Notes: generated by a model not told the origin, from the letters alone. DNA of 64,000 nt from PWND01 sp964614525 (GCA_964614525.1 CAZTPA010000008.1:1-64000); one strand, 5' to 3'. Positions 44,811 to 53,880 are shown, counted from the first letter of the stretch. Made by a program: numbers and translations.

Positions 44811-45737
44811 ATGAGGAGAAGAGATTTCATAAAAAACGGTGTTATTTATACTGCTGCTGCATCTGTTTTTGCTGCTACAATTGGCAGGATAAGGCCGGTA
44901 TTTGGCAAATCTTCTGCAAAATCATCCGAAAAATACGACCTTGTTGCTGTTAGGGGAGGAGAGCCTGTTGAGATGTTTAAAAAGGCAATGAAGGAACTTG
45001 GAGGTATGGAAGCCTATGTAAAACGAGGGCAAACAGTTGTGGTTAAACCAAATATCGGCTGGGATGTTACTCCGGAAAGAGCGGCAAATACTAATCCGGA
45101 ACTTATTGGTGCCATTGTTAAAGAATGTTTCGTTGCCGGTGCAGCAAAAGTTTATGTTTTCGACAATACTTGTGATCAGTGGCAAAAATGTTATTCTAAC
45201 AGTGGAATTGAAAAAGCTGTTAATGATGCCGGAGGACAAATGGTTCCCGGAAACCTTGAAAGATATTATAAAGAGGTTAGTATTCCCAATGCAAAAAGAT
45301 TAAAGACCACAAAAGTACATGATCAATACTTAAAAGCTGATGTATTCATTAATGTTCCGGTTTTAAAACATCACGCATCTACAAATCTTACTATTTGTAT
45401 GAAGAACCTAATGGGTGTGGTATGGGACAGGCGTTGGTGGCATAGAAATAATTTGCATCAGTGTATCGCTGATTTCTGTCTTTATTGCAAACCGGACTTA
45501 AACATAGTTGATGCACACCTGGTTATGACTAAGAATGGCCCCAGAGGTACTTCGCAGTCTGACTTAACAGTGAAAAGAAGTTTGATTGTTTCTTCAGATA
45601 TTGTTGCTGCCGATGCTGCCAGTGCAATGGTTTTTGGTTCTCAACCCGATGATGTAAAGCATATAAAAATTGCTGAAGAAATGGGTGTTGGAAATGCAGA
45701 CCTAGGTAAACTGAATATTCAAAGAGTTTATTTATAA
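44811..45737 (+). CDS. Tat-exported DUF362-family protein
   Basis: 308 aa. The N-terminus MRRRDFIKNGVIYTAAASVFAATIGRIRPVFG is a twin-arginine signal (RRRDFIK), so the folded protein is exported, probably with a cofactor. The mature part is DUF362: VVVKPNIGWDVTPERAANTNPELIGAIV, VPVLKHHASTNLTICMKNLMGVVWDRRWWH and DIVAADAASAMVFG. DUF362 proteins often carry or accompany ferredoxin domains; this one has no Fe-S motif, but the next gene, two bases downstream, is a membrane polyferredoxin. Together they look like an exported redox pair. The reaction is unknown. Confidence 0.9.
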   Translation: MRRRDFIKNGVIYTAAASVFAATIGRIRPVFGKSSAKSSEKYDLVAVRGGEPVEMFKKAMKELGGMEAYVKRGQTVVVKPNIGWDVTPERAANTNPELIGAIVKECFVAGAAKVYVFDNTCDQWQKCYSNSGIEKAVNDAGGQMVPGNLERYYKEVSIPNAKRLKTTKVHDQYLKADVFINVPVLKHHASTNLTICMKNLMGVVWDRRWWHRNNLHQCIADFCLYCKPDLNIVDAHLVMTKNGPRGTSQSDLTVKRSLIVSSDIVAADAASAMVFGSQPDDVKHIKIAEEMGVGNADLGKLNIQRVYL

Positions 45738-45739
45738 AT

Positions 45740-47344
45740 ATGATAAAACTTAAACATCTAAAATTTATTCGTCGCACTATAGCAGTATTGATTATTATTT
45801 CAATCCTGACTTTATTTTTGAATATAGGCAATACTTATTTGAAAAATACCGGTGATTTTTTTGTAGGCCTGCAAATATTTCCTTCAATTATCAATCTTTC
45901 TGTAGTTTTTGTTAGTGCTTCATTGATTGGCCTAATCGCAATTCTATTATTAACATTATTTTTTGGCAGGGTATATTGCTCCTCGATTTGTCCTATGGGT
46001 ACATTGCAGGATTTTTTTTCTTTCTTTTCTTCTAAACTAAAATCAAAAAAGAGAAAGAGGTTTCATTATTCTTCACAAAGAAAACGGATACTTAAATATT
46101 CAGTACTTTTTCTTACAATTATGTTTTGGATTTTCGGAAGTCTGTTTCTTATTAATGCCCTGGATCCATACTCAAATTTCGGCAAGATTACAACAACATT
46201 TGTTCAGCCTGCATACATTTATTTGAATAATATTCTTACAGTTTTTCTGGAAGGCTTCAACATTTATTATATTGAGCCTATGGAAGAAAAAACGCTTCCA
46301 TTATATGTTGTTTTAACTTCTTTAATAATATTACTGGCGATTGCGTTTTTATCAATTTGGCGAGGACGATTATTTTGCAATACACTTTGCCCTGCTGGTG
46401 CTTTACTTAGTATTTTAGGAGAACGAGCATTGTTTAAAATTAATATCAAACAGAGTGAGTGTACTTTTTGTGGAAAATGCGAATGGGTTTGCAAATCTGA
46501 ATGTATTGACAGTAAGAACAGTTTTATTGATCATGGCAGATGTGTAAGTTGCTTTAACTGTTTTGCTTCATGCACAAATAATGGGTTTCATTATGTTTTT
46601 GATAATCCTTTTAAGAAAAAGAAAATACCAAAAGAAGAAAGTGATATAAGTTCAAACTTAGATTCTCAAAAGCGTTCTTTTTTATTAACCCTTGGTGCAG
46701 GCTTATTAAGCTTCCCGGTTTTAAACAGAAAGTATGCTAATGCTGAACAAAATAGCAAACCCGGAATGGTCCCAACAGGTTCGGAATTGCCGGTTACTCC
46801 ACCGGGCTCTCAAAGTATTGAGCATTTTACAAATAATTGCATCGCTTGTTATTTGTGTGTGAGCAAGTGTCCGAAAAATGTTATTGTCCCTTCGTTTTTT
46901 GACTACGGTCTTCAGGGTTTTATGCAACCTAAACTGGATTTTAATAAAAGTTTTTGCAATTATGATTGCATTGATTGTACGCAAGTGTGTCCTACAGGTG
47001 CTATTTTGCCTCAAACTATTGAAAAAAAGAAAACTATCCAACTTGGTGTTGCCCGCTTCTATGTTGAGAGCTGTATTGTTATGATTGATAAAACAGATTG
47101 CGGTGCTTGCTCTGAGCATTGTCCGACTAAAGCTGTTAACATGGTGCCTTTTGAAGGATTATGGTTGCCGGAAGTTAATCCTGAAATATGTATAGGTTGT
47201 GGTGCTTGTGAATATGCATGTCCTACATCTCCATATAAAGCAATTTATGTTGAAAGTAATGCTGTGCATAAAAAAGCACTTGCTATTGCCGATGATGAAG
47301 GTCCTAAAGAGTCGGAAGATGAAGGCGAAGAGTTCCCTTTTTAA
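45740..47344 (+). CDS. Membrane polyferredoxin, NapH/CcoG-like fused to NapG-like ferredoxin
   Basis: 534 aa. The N-terminal half has about four or five transmembrane helices with two CxxxCP motifs (CSSICPMG, CNTLCPAG) and two 4Fe-4S motifs (CTFCGKCEWVC, CVSCFNCFASC), as in NapH/MauN. A second signal-like helix (KRSFLLTLGAGLLSFPV, about residue 315) begins a NapG/MauM-like half with four more cluster motifs (CIACYLCVSKCP, CIDCTQVCP, CGACSEHCP, CIGCGACEYACP). It probably moves electrons from the quinone pool to a periplasmic partner, most likely the DUF362 protein two bases upstream. Confidence 0.88.
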   Translation: MIKLKHLKFIRRTIAVLIIISILTLFLNIGNTYLKNTGDFFVGLQIFPSIINLSVVFVSASLIGLIAILLLTLFFGRVYCSSICPMGTLQDFFSFFSSKLKSKKRKRFHYSSQRKRILKYSVLFLTIMFWIFGSLFLINALDPYSNFGKITTTFVQPAYIYLNNILTVFLEGFNIYYIEPMEEKTLPLYVVLTSLIILLAIAFLSIWRGRLFCNTLCPAGALLSILGERALFKINIKQSECTFCGKCEWVCKSECIDSKNSFIDHGRCVSCFNCFASCTNNGFHYVFDNPFKKKKIPKEESDISSNLDSQKRSFLLTLGAGLLSFPVLNRKYANAEQNSKPGMVPTGSELPVTPPGSQSIEHFTNNCIACYLCVSKCPKNVIVPSFFDYGLQGFMQPKLDFNKSFCNYDCIDCTQVCPTGAILPQTIEKKKTIQLGVARFYVESCIVMIDKTDCGACSEHCPTKAVNMVPFEGLWLPEVNPEICIGCGACEYACPTSPYKAIYVESNAVHKKALAIADDEGPKESEDEGEEFPF

Positions 47345-47428
47345 TATTATTTGCATGCTTGCTTTTCATGTATATATATAAATGTGTATCATACAATTAT
47401 TGTTTTTAATTTAGCAAATTAACAAGCA

Positions 47429-47459
47429 TTTTGATTTTTGTGTCAAAATGTTAACTTTG
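47429..47459 (+). promoter_or_regulatory. Two-box promoter of the T9SS surface-protein gene
   Basis: TTTTG (47429-47433), an 18-base spacer, and TAACTTTG (47452-47459) match both boxes of the Bacteroidetes consensus. It lies 72 bases before the ATG at 47532. Best promoter match in the window. Confidence 0.6.
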
Positions 47460-47531
47460 TATCAATGATTTGTCTATAATTTTAGTAATTTTATCATCTA
47501 GTTTTGAGTTTAACTTATCAAATATAATGTC

Positions 47532-50500
47532 ATGAACAAAAAATTTACATCAATCCTAATCACTGTCAGTTTCATTTTGTTTTTTTCTTTGAATATTTCG
47601 GCTCAATATACGGTGAAACCGGCTGCAATAAAATCAGAATTAAAACAGACAGATAATAATCTGCAAAAAGATGACAGAAACTTTGAAGTTGTTTGGTCTG
47701 AAAGTTTTAATGGTGAATTGCCTGCAAGCTGGCAAAATGAAAATGTAAATGGATTTTGTGCTTTTCAGCATACCTTTAATGGACCTCAAGGCCCATTTTC
47801 CACAGGAATTCCCGCAATTAATTCTACAACAGCACCAAATGGTTTTATGATTCTTGATAGCGACTTGTGTAATATAGATGGCGAAGACCTTGGCTATGAA
47901 ACGGTGGATGCTTATATCGAATCACCTGCAATTAATCTCTCTGAGTATAATAGTGTTGGCCTTAGATTTGAACATTTTTTTAGATATTGTTGCGATCCTT
48001 CTTTGATTGAACAAAATGTTTTAATTAGTAATGATGGCGAAAACTGGGCAGAATTTGATGTTACTCATAATTTGGCTCCAAATAATCTTAGTGATAACCC
48101 ACAGATTACAGTTCTAAATATTTCAGCAATTGCCGGTGGTCATGAAAATGTTTGGATCCGATTTCATATAAAAGGTGCAACTCAGTATTTTTGGATGATA
48201 GATGATGTAAGTATTGTTACATTAACAGAAAATGATCTTGAACTTTTGGATGTCAGACATGAATCTTACACTATCATTCCCGGTGGTATTAAAAATGATA
48301 TAAGCTTTGCGGGAAATGTTGTTAATGCTGGCTCTAATGCACAAAATAATGTGAACTTAAATGTTGAGATAAATGATTATCTTTTTTCAGAAACCAGCGA
48401 TATTATTCCTTCCTTAAACCCTTCTGCAGAATTATTATTTGAAATAGCAGAGCCTTTTGTCTTTCCCGGAAAAGGAGTATACGAACTTGTTTTTTCTGTG
48501 AATCAGGATCAAACTGATGAATTGCCTGAAAATAATACTGAAGATGTTGTAATTACTGTTTCCGACTCTATATATGCCAGGGATTTTGGCCTATATTCTT
48601 CAGGAAATCTTGTTTGGCCGGCACTTCTGGAAATTTCTCATACCGGAAATATTTTCGATATTGAAACAAATGCCTTTGCCTCATCTGTTTCTGTTGCTCT
48701 GCATGAAAATACCCTTGAAGGTGAAGATATTTCTGTTGTTTTGTTTGAGAGATCAGATGGTGATGTTTTTTCTGAGATCGCAAGGTCTTTAACCTACACA
48801 ATAACTCCTGAAGATATTAATAATGCAGAAGGAGAGGCTATATGGCTAAGTATTCCTTTTGAGACAGAAGTTGAATTAGAAGCCGGTTTTTCATATCTTG
48901 CTGCTGTTGAATATAGCAGCAATAATGTTGCTATTGCAGCAGAAAATAATGTATGGCAAGCTGAAGGTGTTTCGTATTCTCAAATTGACGGAGATTGGGC
49001 TTTTGAGAATTCCTTACCAATGATACGGTTAAACTTTGGACAAAATATTGCTGAATGTAATATTTTAGCACATTTTGATGTAGTTGATGACTTTTGTGAT
49101 ATGGGTAACGGAAGTATTACTGCTTTTCCTTTAAGCGGTACACCTCCATACACTTATGAATGGAATACCGATCCAATTAGCGAAGAAGCTAAAATTACTG
49201 ATTTGTTAGCTGGTACATATACTGTTATTATTACTGATGCAGAATCTTGTTCTGAAGAATTTATTATTGAAGTGGAAAGCAAGGATTTAGAGTATGAGCT
49301 GGAGATTATACCTGCTGCTTGTGGCGGTGAGAATGGAGTCGCTATTGTAACACCTGTCTCAGGGCAAGCCCCGTTCACATACTCATGGAGTCATGATGTC
49401 GGCTTAACCGATTCTATAGCTACAGGTTTATTACCCGGTAGCTATACTATGACAATTACAGATAATAATGGATGTGAAATACTTGTTGACATAGAGGTTG
49501 AAAGTATTGATGCTGTCACTCTTGATTATGAGGTAGTTCAGCCAATTTGTTTGGCTGATAATGGAAGCATTTTGATAATTCCGATTAACGGTGAAGCTCC
49601 TTTTGATTATAGTTGGAGTAATGATGAGGAGTTTGTTGGAGATTTTCAGGATAATCTTGTTGCAGGTATTTATACAGTTACTGTTACGGATAATAATGAT
49701 TGTGTTGGTACTATAGAGATAAACCTTGAAGCCTCTGATGTTGAATTGCTCGTATTAGGTGATGTTATTGATGCCACTTGTGAACAAGCTAATGGTGCTG
49801 TTTATCTTAATGTTACAAATGGACAGGATCCTTATGAGTTTCTATGGAGCAACCAAACTACTGACGAAAATCTGGTAGATGTTCATGACGGAAATTATTC
49901 TGTTTTTGTTACCGACCATTTTGGTTGTACAGGTGAAGCAAGTTTTGAAATAAATAATTCCGGTATAGCTCCGGAAGTAACTATAGATGTTACTAATGCA
50001 AGTGCATGTGGTGAAGAAGATGGTTCAATAGTAGTTGCGCCTGTTGATCCTGAGGCCGATTATTCTTATGAGTGGGGCGGAGGTGAAACAGGCCCGGAAC
50101 TATTGAATATAGGGTCAGGATTTTATGATCTCACAGTAACTGATAATGCCGGTGATTGCTATGCTTATTTCGAAATAACTGTAAATGATGACGGTCTTCC
50201 TGATATGACTGTTAATCAAAATAATGTTAGTTGCTTCGGTTATGATAATGGCTATATTAGTGTTGATATTGATGGAGGTGATTTTGATTTTTTATGGAAT
50301 ACAGGTAGTGAAGAGTCATTTATCGAAAATCTTCAACCGGGCGATTATAACCTCACACTGACAAATGCAAATTGTTTTGCTTATCTTGAATTTACTATCA
50401 CTGAACCTGATCCTCTTGAAATACAAGATGTTGAAATATTAGATCCTTCATGTTACGATTATGATAATGGATCAATAGAAATTCAGGCTGTAGGAGGCAC

Positions 50501-51125
50501 CGAACCTTATCAATATTTATGGAATGATCAAATGTCCGGAAGTTTAATTAGTGACTTATCAGCAGGTATTTATGATGTTGTGGTTACCGATATTAATTCA
50601 TGTGAGATTGAAAAAAGCTACATTCTTAATAATCCGGAAGAAATTGTGATAATAGCACAAGTGGTTAATCCTGATGCCGGAGAAGATAATGGTTCTATCG
50701 ATGTTACTGTTTTTGGTGGTGTTGGCGAGATTACTTATGATTGGGATTCGGGACATAGTGGGCCGAATATTACCGGATTAGGACCCGGTGAATATACCGT
50801 CACAGTCACCGACGAAAACGATTGTTCTGCTGAGGAAACTTTTGAATTATTTGTAACTTCAATTCACGATCCTGATTTTGCCGATAATATTTCAATTTAT
50901 CCTAATCCTGCTAAAGAATTTGTTAATGTTGAGTTTGGAAGCTTGAGCACAAGTCAGTGGGAAATCAAATTATTTGATCTTAGAGGAATAGAAATCCGAA
51001 ATTGGAATGTTGCAAATGATAGCTCTGAAACGAAACTCAATTTAAATAGTTTGTCTGCAGGGGTTTATGTTTTACAAATTGTCTCAGATCTTGGCAAGTT
51101 CGAACAAATTATTGTTAAGAATTAG
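47532..51125 (+). CDS. Large T9SS-secreted surface protein with eight SprB-like repeats
   Basis: 1197 aa. A signal peptide (ILITVSFILFFSLNISAQ) is followed by a MAM/choice-of-anchor-J-like jelly roll (SWQNENVNGFCAFQHT, residues about 55-235), a second beta region (about 240-500), then eight tandem repeats of about 75 residues with the SprB-type pattern C....NGSI...GG..PY.Y.W....L.AGTYTVTVTD...C (about 505-1110). The eighth repeat has lost its first cysteine (NPDAGEDNGSI). A T9SS type A sorting domain closes the protein (SIYPNPAKE...LSAGVYVLQI). Probably a cell-surface or secreted adhesin; SprB repeats occur in gliding adhesins, but no gliding genes are visible here. Confidence 0.92.
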   Translation: MNKKFTSILITVSFILFFSLNISAQYTVKPAAIKSELKQTDNNLQKDDRNFEVVWSESFNGELPASWQNENVNGFCAFQHTFNGPQGPFSTGIPAINSTTAPNGFMILDSDLCNIDGEDLGYETVDAYIESPAINLSEYNSVGLRFEHFFRYCCDPSLIEQNVLISNDGENWAEFDVTHNLAPNNLSDNPQITVLNISAIAGGHENVWIRFHIKGATQYFWMIDDVSIVTLTENDLELLDVRHESYTIIPGGIKNDISFAGNVVNAGSNAQNNVNLNVEINDYLFSETSDIIPSLNPSAELLFEIAEPFVFPGKGVYELVFSVNQDQTDELPENNTEDVVITVSDSIYARDFGLYSSGNLVWPALLEISHTGNIFDIETNAFASSVSVALHENTLEGEDISVVLFERSDGDVFSEIARSLTYTITPEDINNAEGEAIWLSIPFETEVELEAGFSYLAAVEYSSNNVAIAAENNVWQAEGVSYSQIDGDWAFENSLPMIRLNFGQNIAECNILAHFDVVDDFCDMGNGSITAFPLSGTPPYTYEWNTDPISEEAKITDLLAGTYTVIITDAESCSEEFIIEVESKDLEYELEIIPAACGGENGVAIVTPVSGQAPFTYSWSHDVGLTDSIATGLLPGSYTMTITDNNGCEILVDIEVESIDAVTLDYEVVQPICLADNGSILIIPINGEAPFDYSWSNDEEFVGDFQDNLVAGIYTVTVTDNNDCVGTIEINLEASDVELLVLGDVIDATCEQANGAVYLNVTNGQDPYEFLWSNQTTDENLVDVHDGNYSVFVTDHFGCTGEASFEINNSGIAPEVTIDVTNASACGEEDGSIVVAPVDPEADYSYEWGGGETGPELLNIGSGFYDLTVTDNAGDCYAYFEITVNDDGLPDMTVNQNNVSCFGYDNGYISVDIDGGDFDFLWNTGSEESFIENLQPGDYNLTLTNANCFAYLEFTITEPDPLEIQDVEILDPSCYDYDNGSIEIQAVGGTEPYQYLWNDQMSGSLISDLSAGIYDVVVTDINSCEIEKSYILNNPEEIVIIAQVVNPDAGEDNGSIDVTVFGGVGEITYDWDSGHSGPNITGLGPGEYTVTVTDENDCSAEETFELFVTSIHDPDFADNISIYPNPAKEFVNVEFGSLSTSQWEIKLFDLRGIEIRNWNVANDSSETKLNLNSLSAGVYVLQIVSDLGKFEQIIVKN

Positions 51126-51162
51126 TGATTAGTAATTTGTAATTTGTAAAATACTTAGCTTA

Positions 51163-51819
51163 ATGGCTAATAGAATAAACCTTCTGTTTTATAAGGATTT
51201 CCTGCTTGAACTTCGCACCAAATCGGCACTGGGTGGTATTATTATTTATCTTATTTCTACTGTTTTTGTATGTTACCTTGCCTTTGATGGGTTCATTTCA
51301 CTGAAAGTTTGGAATGCCCTGTTTTGGATAGTTCTGCTGTTTTCTTCATTTAATGCAATATTGAAAGCTTTTATGAATGAAAACAGCGAAAGAAATTTCT
51401 ACTATTATTCAATAGTAGATCCCAATAGCTATATTAATGCTAAAATAATTTATAATACTATTTTAATGATTGTTTTGTCTTTTTTTGCATTAGGCATATT
51501 TATCGTTTTTATGGGTAATGTGGTGCAAAACATTTTGGGCTTTATTGTTGTTATGATATTTGGAGTATTAGGAATAGCATCCGTTTTAACTCTAATGTCT
51601 GCCATAGCATCTAAAGCACGCAATAACTTTACTTTATTGGCAATATTGAGTTTTCCGATTGTTCTTCCACAACTGTTGGTATTACTGAAAGCTTCGGAAA
51701 AAACTATTGAAGGAGATTCGTTGGCAATGGTTTTTCCTGAAATTATTATTAGTTTGCTGATTTCTGCGATTGCCGTGGTATTATCTAATTTGTTGTTTCA
51801 ATATATTTGGCAAGAATAA
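51163..51819 (+). CDS. ccmB: CcmB, heme exporter membrane subunit
   Basis: 218 aa with six hydrophobic helices. The N-terminus INLLFYKDFLLELRTKSALGGIIIYLIS is the CcmB signature (short amphipathic helix, then TM1). With the ATPase CcmA it forms the CcmAB ABC complex, which drives release of holo-CcmE from CcmC during cytochrome c maturation. First of four tightly spaced ccm genes (ccmB-ccmC-ccmD-ccmE). No ccmA is next to it; a CcmA-like ATPase lies about 5 kb away on the other strand (56551). Confidence 0.92.
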   Translation: MANRINLLFYKDFLLELRTKSALGGIIIYLISTVFVCYLAFDGFISLKVWNALFWIVLLFSSFNAILKAFMNENSERNFYYYSIVDPNSYINAKIIYNTILMIVLSFFALGIFIVFMGNVVQNILGFIVVMIFGVLGIASVLTLMSAIASKARNNFTLLAILSFPIVLPQLLVLLKASEKTIEGDSLAMVFPEIIISLLISAIAVVLSNLLFQYIWQE

Positions 51820-51831
51820 AATAATTATGAT

Positions 51832-52644
51832 ATGAAGAAAGAATGCATATGTATATATACTCATGATTATCCCGGTTCTGATAAGAAAAATGTAAAGGTT
51901 GAGGCTAAGGCTGAGGCTAAGGCTAAGGTTAAGGTTAAGAAGAAAGATGATTTTAATTTTTCAGCTTTTTTAAAGTCCTCATGGTGGAAAATATTGGGAA
52001 TCCTTATATTAGTGTATGTTATAATTGGCGGTTTATTGTTTCCTGTTCCAGAAATCCCTGTTATCAGGGAAACAATCCGAAATATTTATTTTCATGTAGG
52101 CATGTGGTTTGCAATGATTTTTATTCTTTTTCTCGGGATGATAAATAGTATAATATTTCTTAGAACAGGTAAACGAAAGAATGATCAAAAGGCTCTGGCA
52201 ATGGCTTATTCAGGTTTGTTGTTTGGCTTCTTAGGTTTAATAACAGGTATGATTTGGGCAAATAATACCTGGGGAGCATTTTGGTTGAATGATCCAAAGC
52301 TTAATGGTGCTGCAATTGGTGTCTTGGTTTATCTGGCCTATTTGGTTTTGCGTTCAAGTATTGACGACTCAGATAAAAGAGCCCGATTGGCAGCAGTATA
52401 TAATGTTTTCGCTTTTGTAATGTTTTTCATTTTTATAATGGTTATTCCAAGAATGTCTGCATCATCAATACATCCCGGAATTGATGGAAATCCTGCACTT
52501 GCTACGGGAGATCTTGATGCTTCAATGAGAAAGGTTTTTTGGCCTGCTGTGTTGGGCTGGATTATCTTTAGTTATTGGATTGCCGAAATATTTTATAAAA
52601 CGAAGAATATTCAGAGTAGAATTGAAGATATAGAAATGGAATAA
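51832..52644 (+). CDS. ccmC: CcmC, heme delivery protein (CcsA family)
   Basis: 270 aa. Six transmembrane helices with the tryptophan-rich heme motif WANNTWGAFWLNDPKLNGAAIG, a shortened WWD-type signature as I recall it in Bacteroidetes CcmC, flanked by candidate heme-ligand histidines in NIYFHVGMWFA and SIHPG. CcmC loads heme onto CcmE at the periplasmic face. Before the first helix is an unusual charged extension (residues about 20-42) of repeated K-V/E-A/K-A dipeptides encoded by a hexanucleotide repeat. It lies 12 bases after ccmB. The ATG at 51832 is taken; a start just after the repeat is an alternative. Confidence 0.92.
   Translation: MKKECICIYTHDYPGSDKKNVKVEAKAEAKAKVKVKKKDDFNFSAFLKSSWWKILGILILVYVIIGGLLFPVPEIPVIRETIRNIYFHVGMWFAMIFILFLGMINSIIFLRTGKRKNDQKALAMAYSGLLFGFLGLITGMIWANNTWGAFWLNDPKLNGAAIGVLVYLAYLVLRSSIDDSDKRARLAAVYNVFAFVMFFIFIMVIPRMSASSIHPGIDGNPALATGDLDASMRKVFWPAVLGWIIFSYWIAEIFYKTKNIQSRIEDIEME
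51895..51936 (+). repeat. Hexanucleotide microsatellite in the ccmC 5' region
   Basis: Seven six-base units of AAGGYT/GAGGCT type (AAGGTT, GAGGCT, AAGGCT, GAGGCT, AAGGCT, AAGGTT, AAGGTT) run in frame and encode KV-EA-KA-EA-KA-KV-KV. Unit slippage would change the length of the CcmC N-terminus by two residues without shifting the frame. Confidence 0.85.
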
Positions 52645-52702
52645 ATTGATTGTATACTTTAAAAGGCGCATTTGACTTTGTTAATTTATTTATATAAATA
52701 TT

Positions 52703-52852
52703 ATGTTAGAACAAGACGGAAAAATTTTTGTAGTAGCTGTTGTGTTAGCTTTAATTATTGCAGGTATTGGAGTTGCAATGTTTTTTATAGATAACAGATT
52801 AAGAAAGGCTGAAAAAAAACTTAAAGCTCTGGAGAAGCAGAAAAAGGATTAA
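52703..52852 (+). CDS. ccmD: CcmD-like small heme-export accessory protein
   Basis: 49 aa. A short N-terminus (MLEQDGK) is followed by one transmembrane helix (IFVVAVVLALIIAGIGVAMFFI) and a basic, helical cytoplasmic tail rich in Lys and Glu. Size, topology and position between ccmC and ccmE identify it as CcmD, which helps release holo-CcmE from CcmC and CcmAB. The stop lies three bases before the ccmE start. CcmD is poorly conserved, so the call rests on context and topology. Confidence 0.8.
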   Translation: MLEQDGKIFVVAVVLALIIAGIGVAMFFIDNRLRKAEKKLKALEKQKKD

Positions 52853-52855
52853 CAC

Positions 52856-53263
52856 ATGAAGAAAACTCATATTGTTTTGTTAATTTTCCTGGTTGTTGTT
52901 CTGGCAGCAGTAATTTCTACTGTATACCAGGCTGATACATACTCATCCTTTGAAATAGCTAAAGCTAATCCCGGCAAAGAATTTCACATTATTGGCACTC
53001 TCGATAAAGACAAGCCTGTTGAGGAGAGTATTATGGAGAAATCACTGATACTCACATTTTATATGACAGATGATAAAGGGAATAGTTCAAAAGTTCATTT
53101 TTATGGATCCGAACCAACAGATTTTTATAAGTCTGATCAAATTGTATTAATTGGGAAATATGAAAATGATGTTTTTATTGCTTCTTCATTATTGCTAAAA
53201 TGTCCTTCAAAATATAATCCTGATGAATTTGAAGAACAAGAATTTACAGCAGATTCAGAATAA
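52856..53263 (+). CDS. ccmE: CcmE heme chaperone with CxxxY motif
   Basis: 135 aa. An N-terminal membrane anchor (HIVLLIFLVVVLAAVISTVY) precedes an OB-fold (FEIAKANPGKEFHIIGTLD, SLILTFYMTDDKGNSSKVHFYG, FYKSDQIVLIGKYENDVFIASSLLLKCPSKY). The classic CcmE heme-binding histidine is replaced by C116 in CPSKY, a CxxxY arrangement known from archaeal and sulfate-reducer CcmE in the CcmH-less System I*. CcmE binds heme covalently and passes it to CcmF. No ccmF or ccmH follows; the next gene is convergent. Confidence 0.93.
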   Translation: MKKTHIVLLIFLVVVLAAVISTVYQADTYSSFEIAKANPGKEFHIIGTLDKDKPVEESIMEKSLILTFYMTDDKGNSSKVHFYGSEPTDFYKSDQIVLIGKYENDVFIASSLLLKCPSKYNPDEFEEQEFTADSE

Positions 53264-53323
53264 TTCTATTTTAATTTTGACAAGCTGAATTCTTAATTTA
53301 TTATATGATTAAAATGCAATAAG

Positions 53324-53794
53324 CTATATTTCTTTATTTGTTTTTTTTCTCATTTCTCTTACTCTCATTTGCTTTTCATCAGCGGTAAGTCCCAAAATAT
53401 TAACTCCAAGTTGCAAATATGTTGCTATACCTGCTATGCTCATTACATAAATAAACATATAACCATAAGGTATCAGGAAGAATATTGCAACATTAAAAAG
53501 TGAAAGCCAAACACCAGCACACCATGGGCAGGTGACAATTGCTTTTACTGAATCACCGATGCCTGTTCCCTCAAATGAGCGGATTACATCTCGAAAAAGT
53601 TTAAACAACCTGTCATATACTATTAATCTTGTCATTCTGTATGTTGCAATACTTATGAGAATAAAATCAATTATGCTAGTTTCTTTTATGTTTATTTCCT
53701 GTTTGTGAAAAACATATGCTATTGCAATAAACAATAATGTAAATACAAACATTGAAACTATATTCCAGATTTTTTCGCTTTTTGTAGGTTTCAT
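53324..53794 (-). CDS. DUF1360-family membrane protein
   Basis: 156 aa. Two helices near the N-terminus (IWNIVSMFVFTLLFIAIAYVF, SIIDFILISIATYRMTRLIVYD), then VKAIVTCPWCAGVWLSLFNVAIFFLIPY with a CPWC motif, and a final helix. The TYRMTRLIVYDRLF plus TCPWCAGVW pattern is that of DUF1360, a small membrane family of unknown function (sporulation-linked in Firmicutes, general in others). It is convergent with ccmE and ends near the scaffold join. Confidence 0.78.
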   Translation of the reverse strand: MKPTKSEKIWNIVSMFVFTLLFIAIAYVFHKQEINIKETSIIDFILISIATYRMTRLIVYDRLFKLFRDVIRSFEGTGIGDSVKAIVTCPWCAGVWLSLFNVAIFFLIPYGYMFIYVMSIAGIATYLQLGVNILGLTADEKQMRVREMRKKTNKEI

Positions 53795-53825
53795 ATGAGT
53801 TTTTAAATTTGATTATTTAATATTT

Positions 53826-53880
53826 AAACGTCTTTATAATAGTATTGTTTAGAAATCTGTTAAAATATATAATTATTTTT
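53826..53880 (+). repeat. 55-bp contig-end duplicate, left copy
   Basis: This 55-base sequence, from AAACGTCTTT to AATTATTTTT, recurs exactly at 53981-54035 on the far side of the N run. Identical sequence at both ends of a scaffold gap is the expected signature of two contigs that overlap by one assembler k-mer. Confidence 0.95.

Noticed and set aside
46721..47119. 132-codon minus-strand frame inside the polyferredoxin gene
   Set aside because: Antisense to cysteine-motif coding sequence; product lacks any recognisable feature.
53268..53315. Possible terminator between ccmE and the DUF1360 gene (ATTTTAAT...ATTAAAAT)
   Set aside because: Only an 8-bp all-AT stem over a 32-base loop; too weak in this AT-rich DNA.
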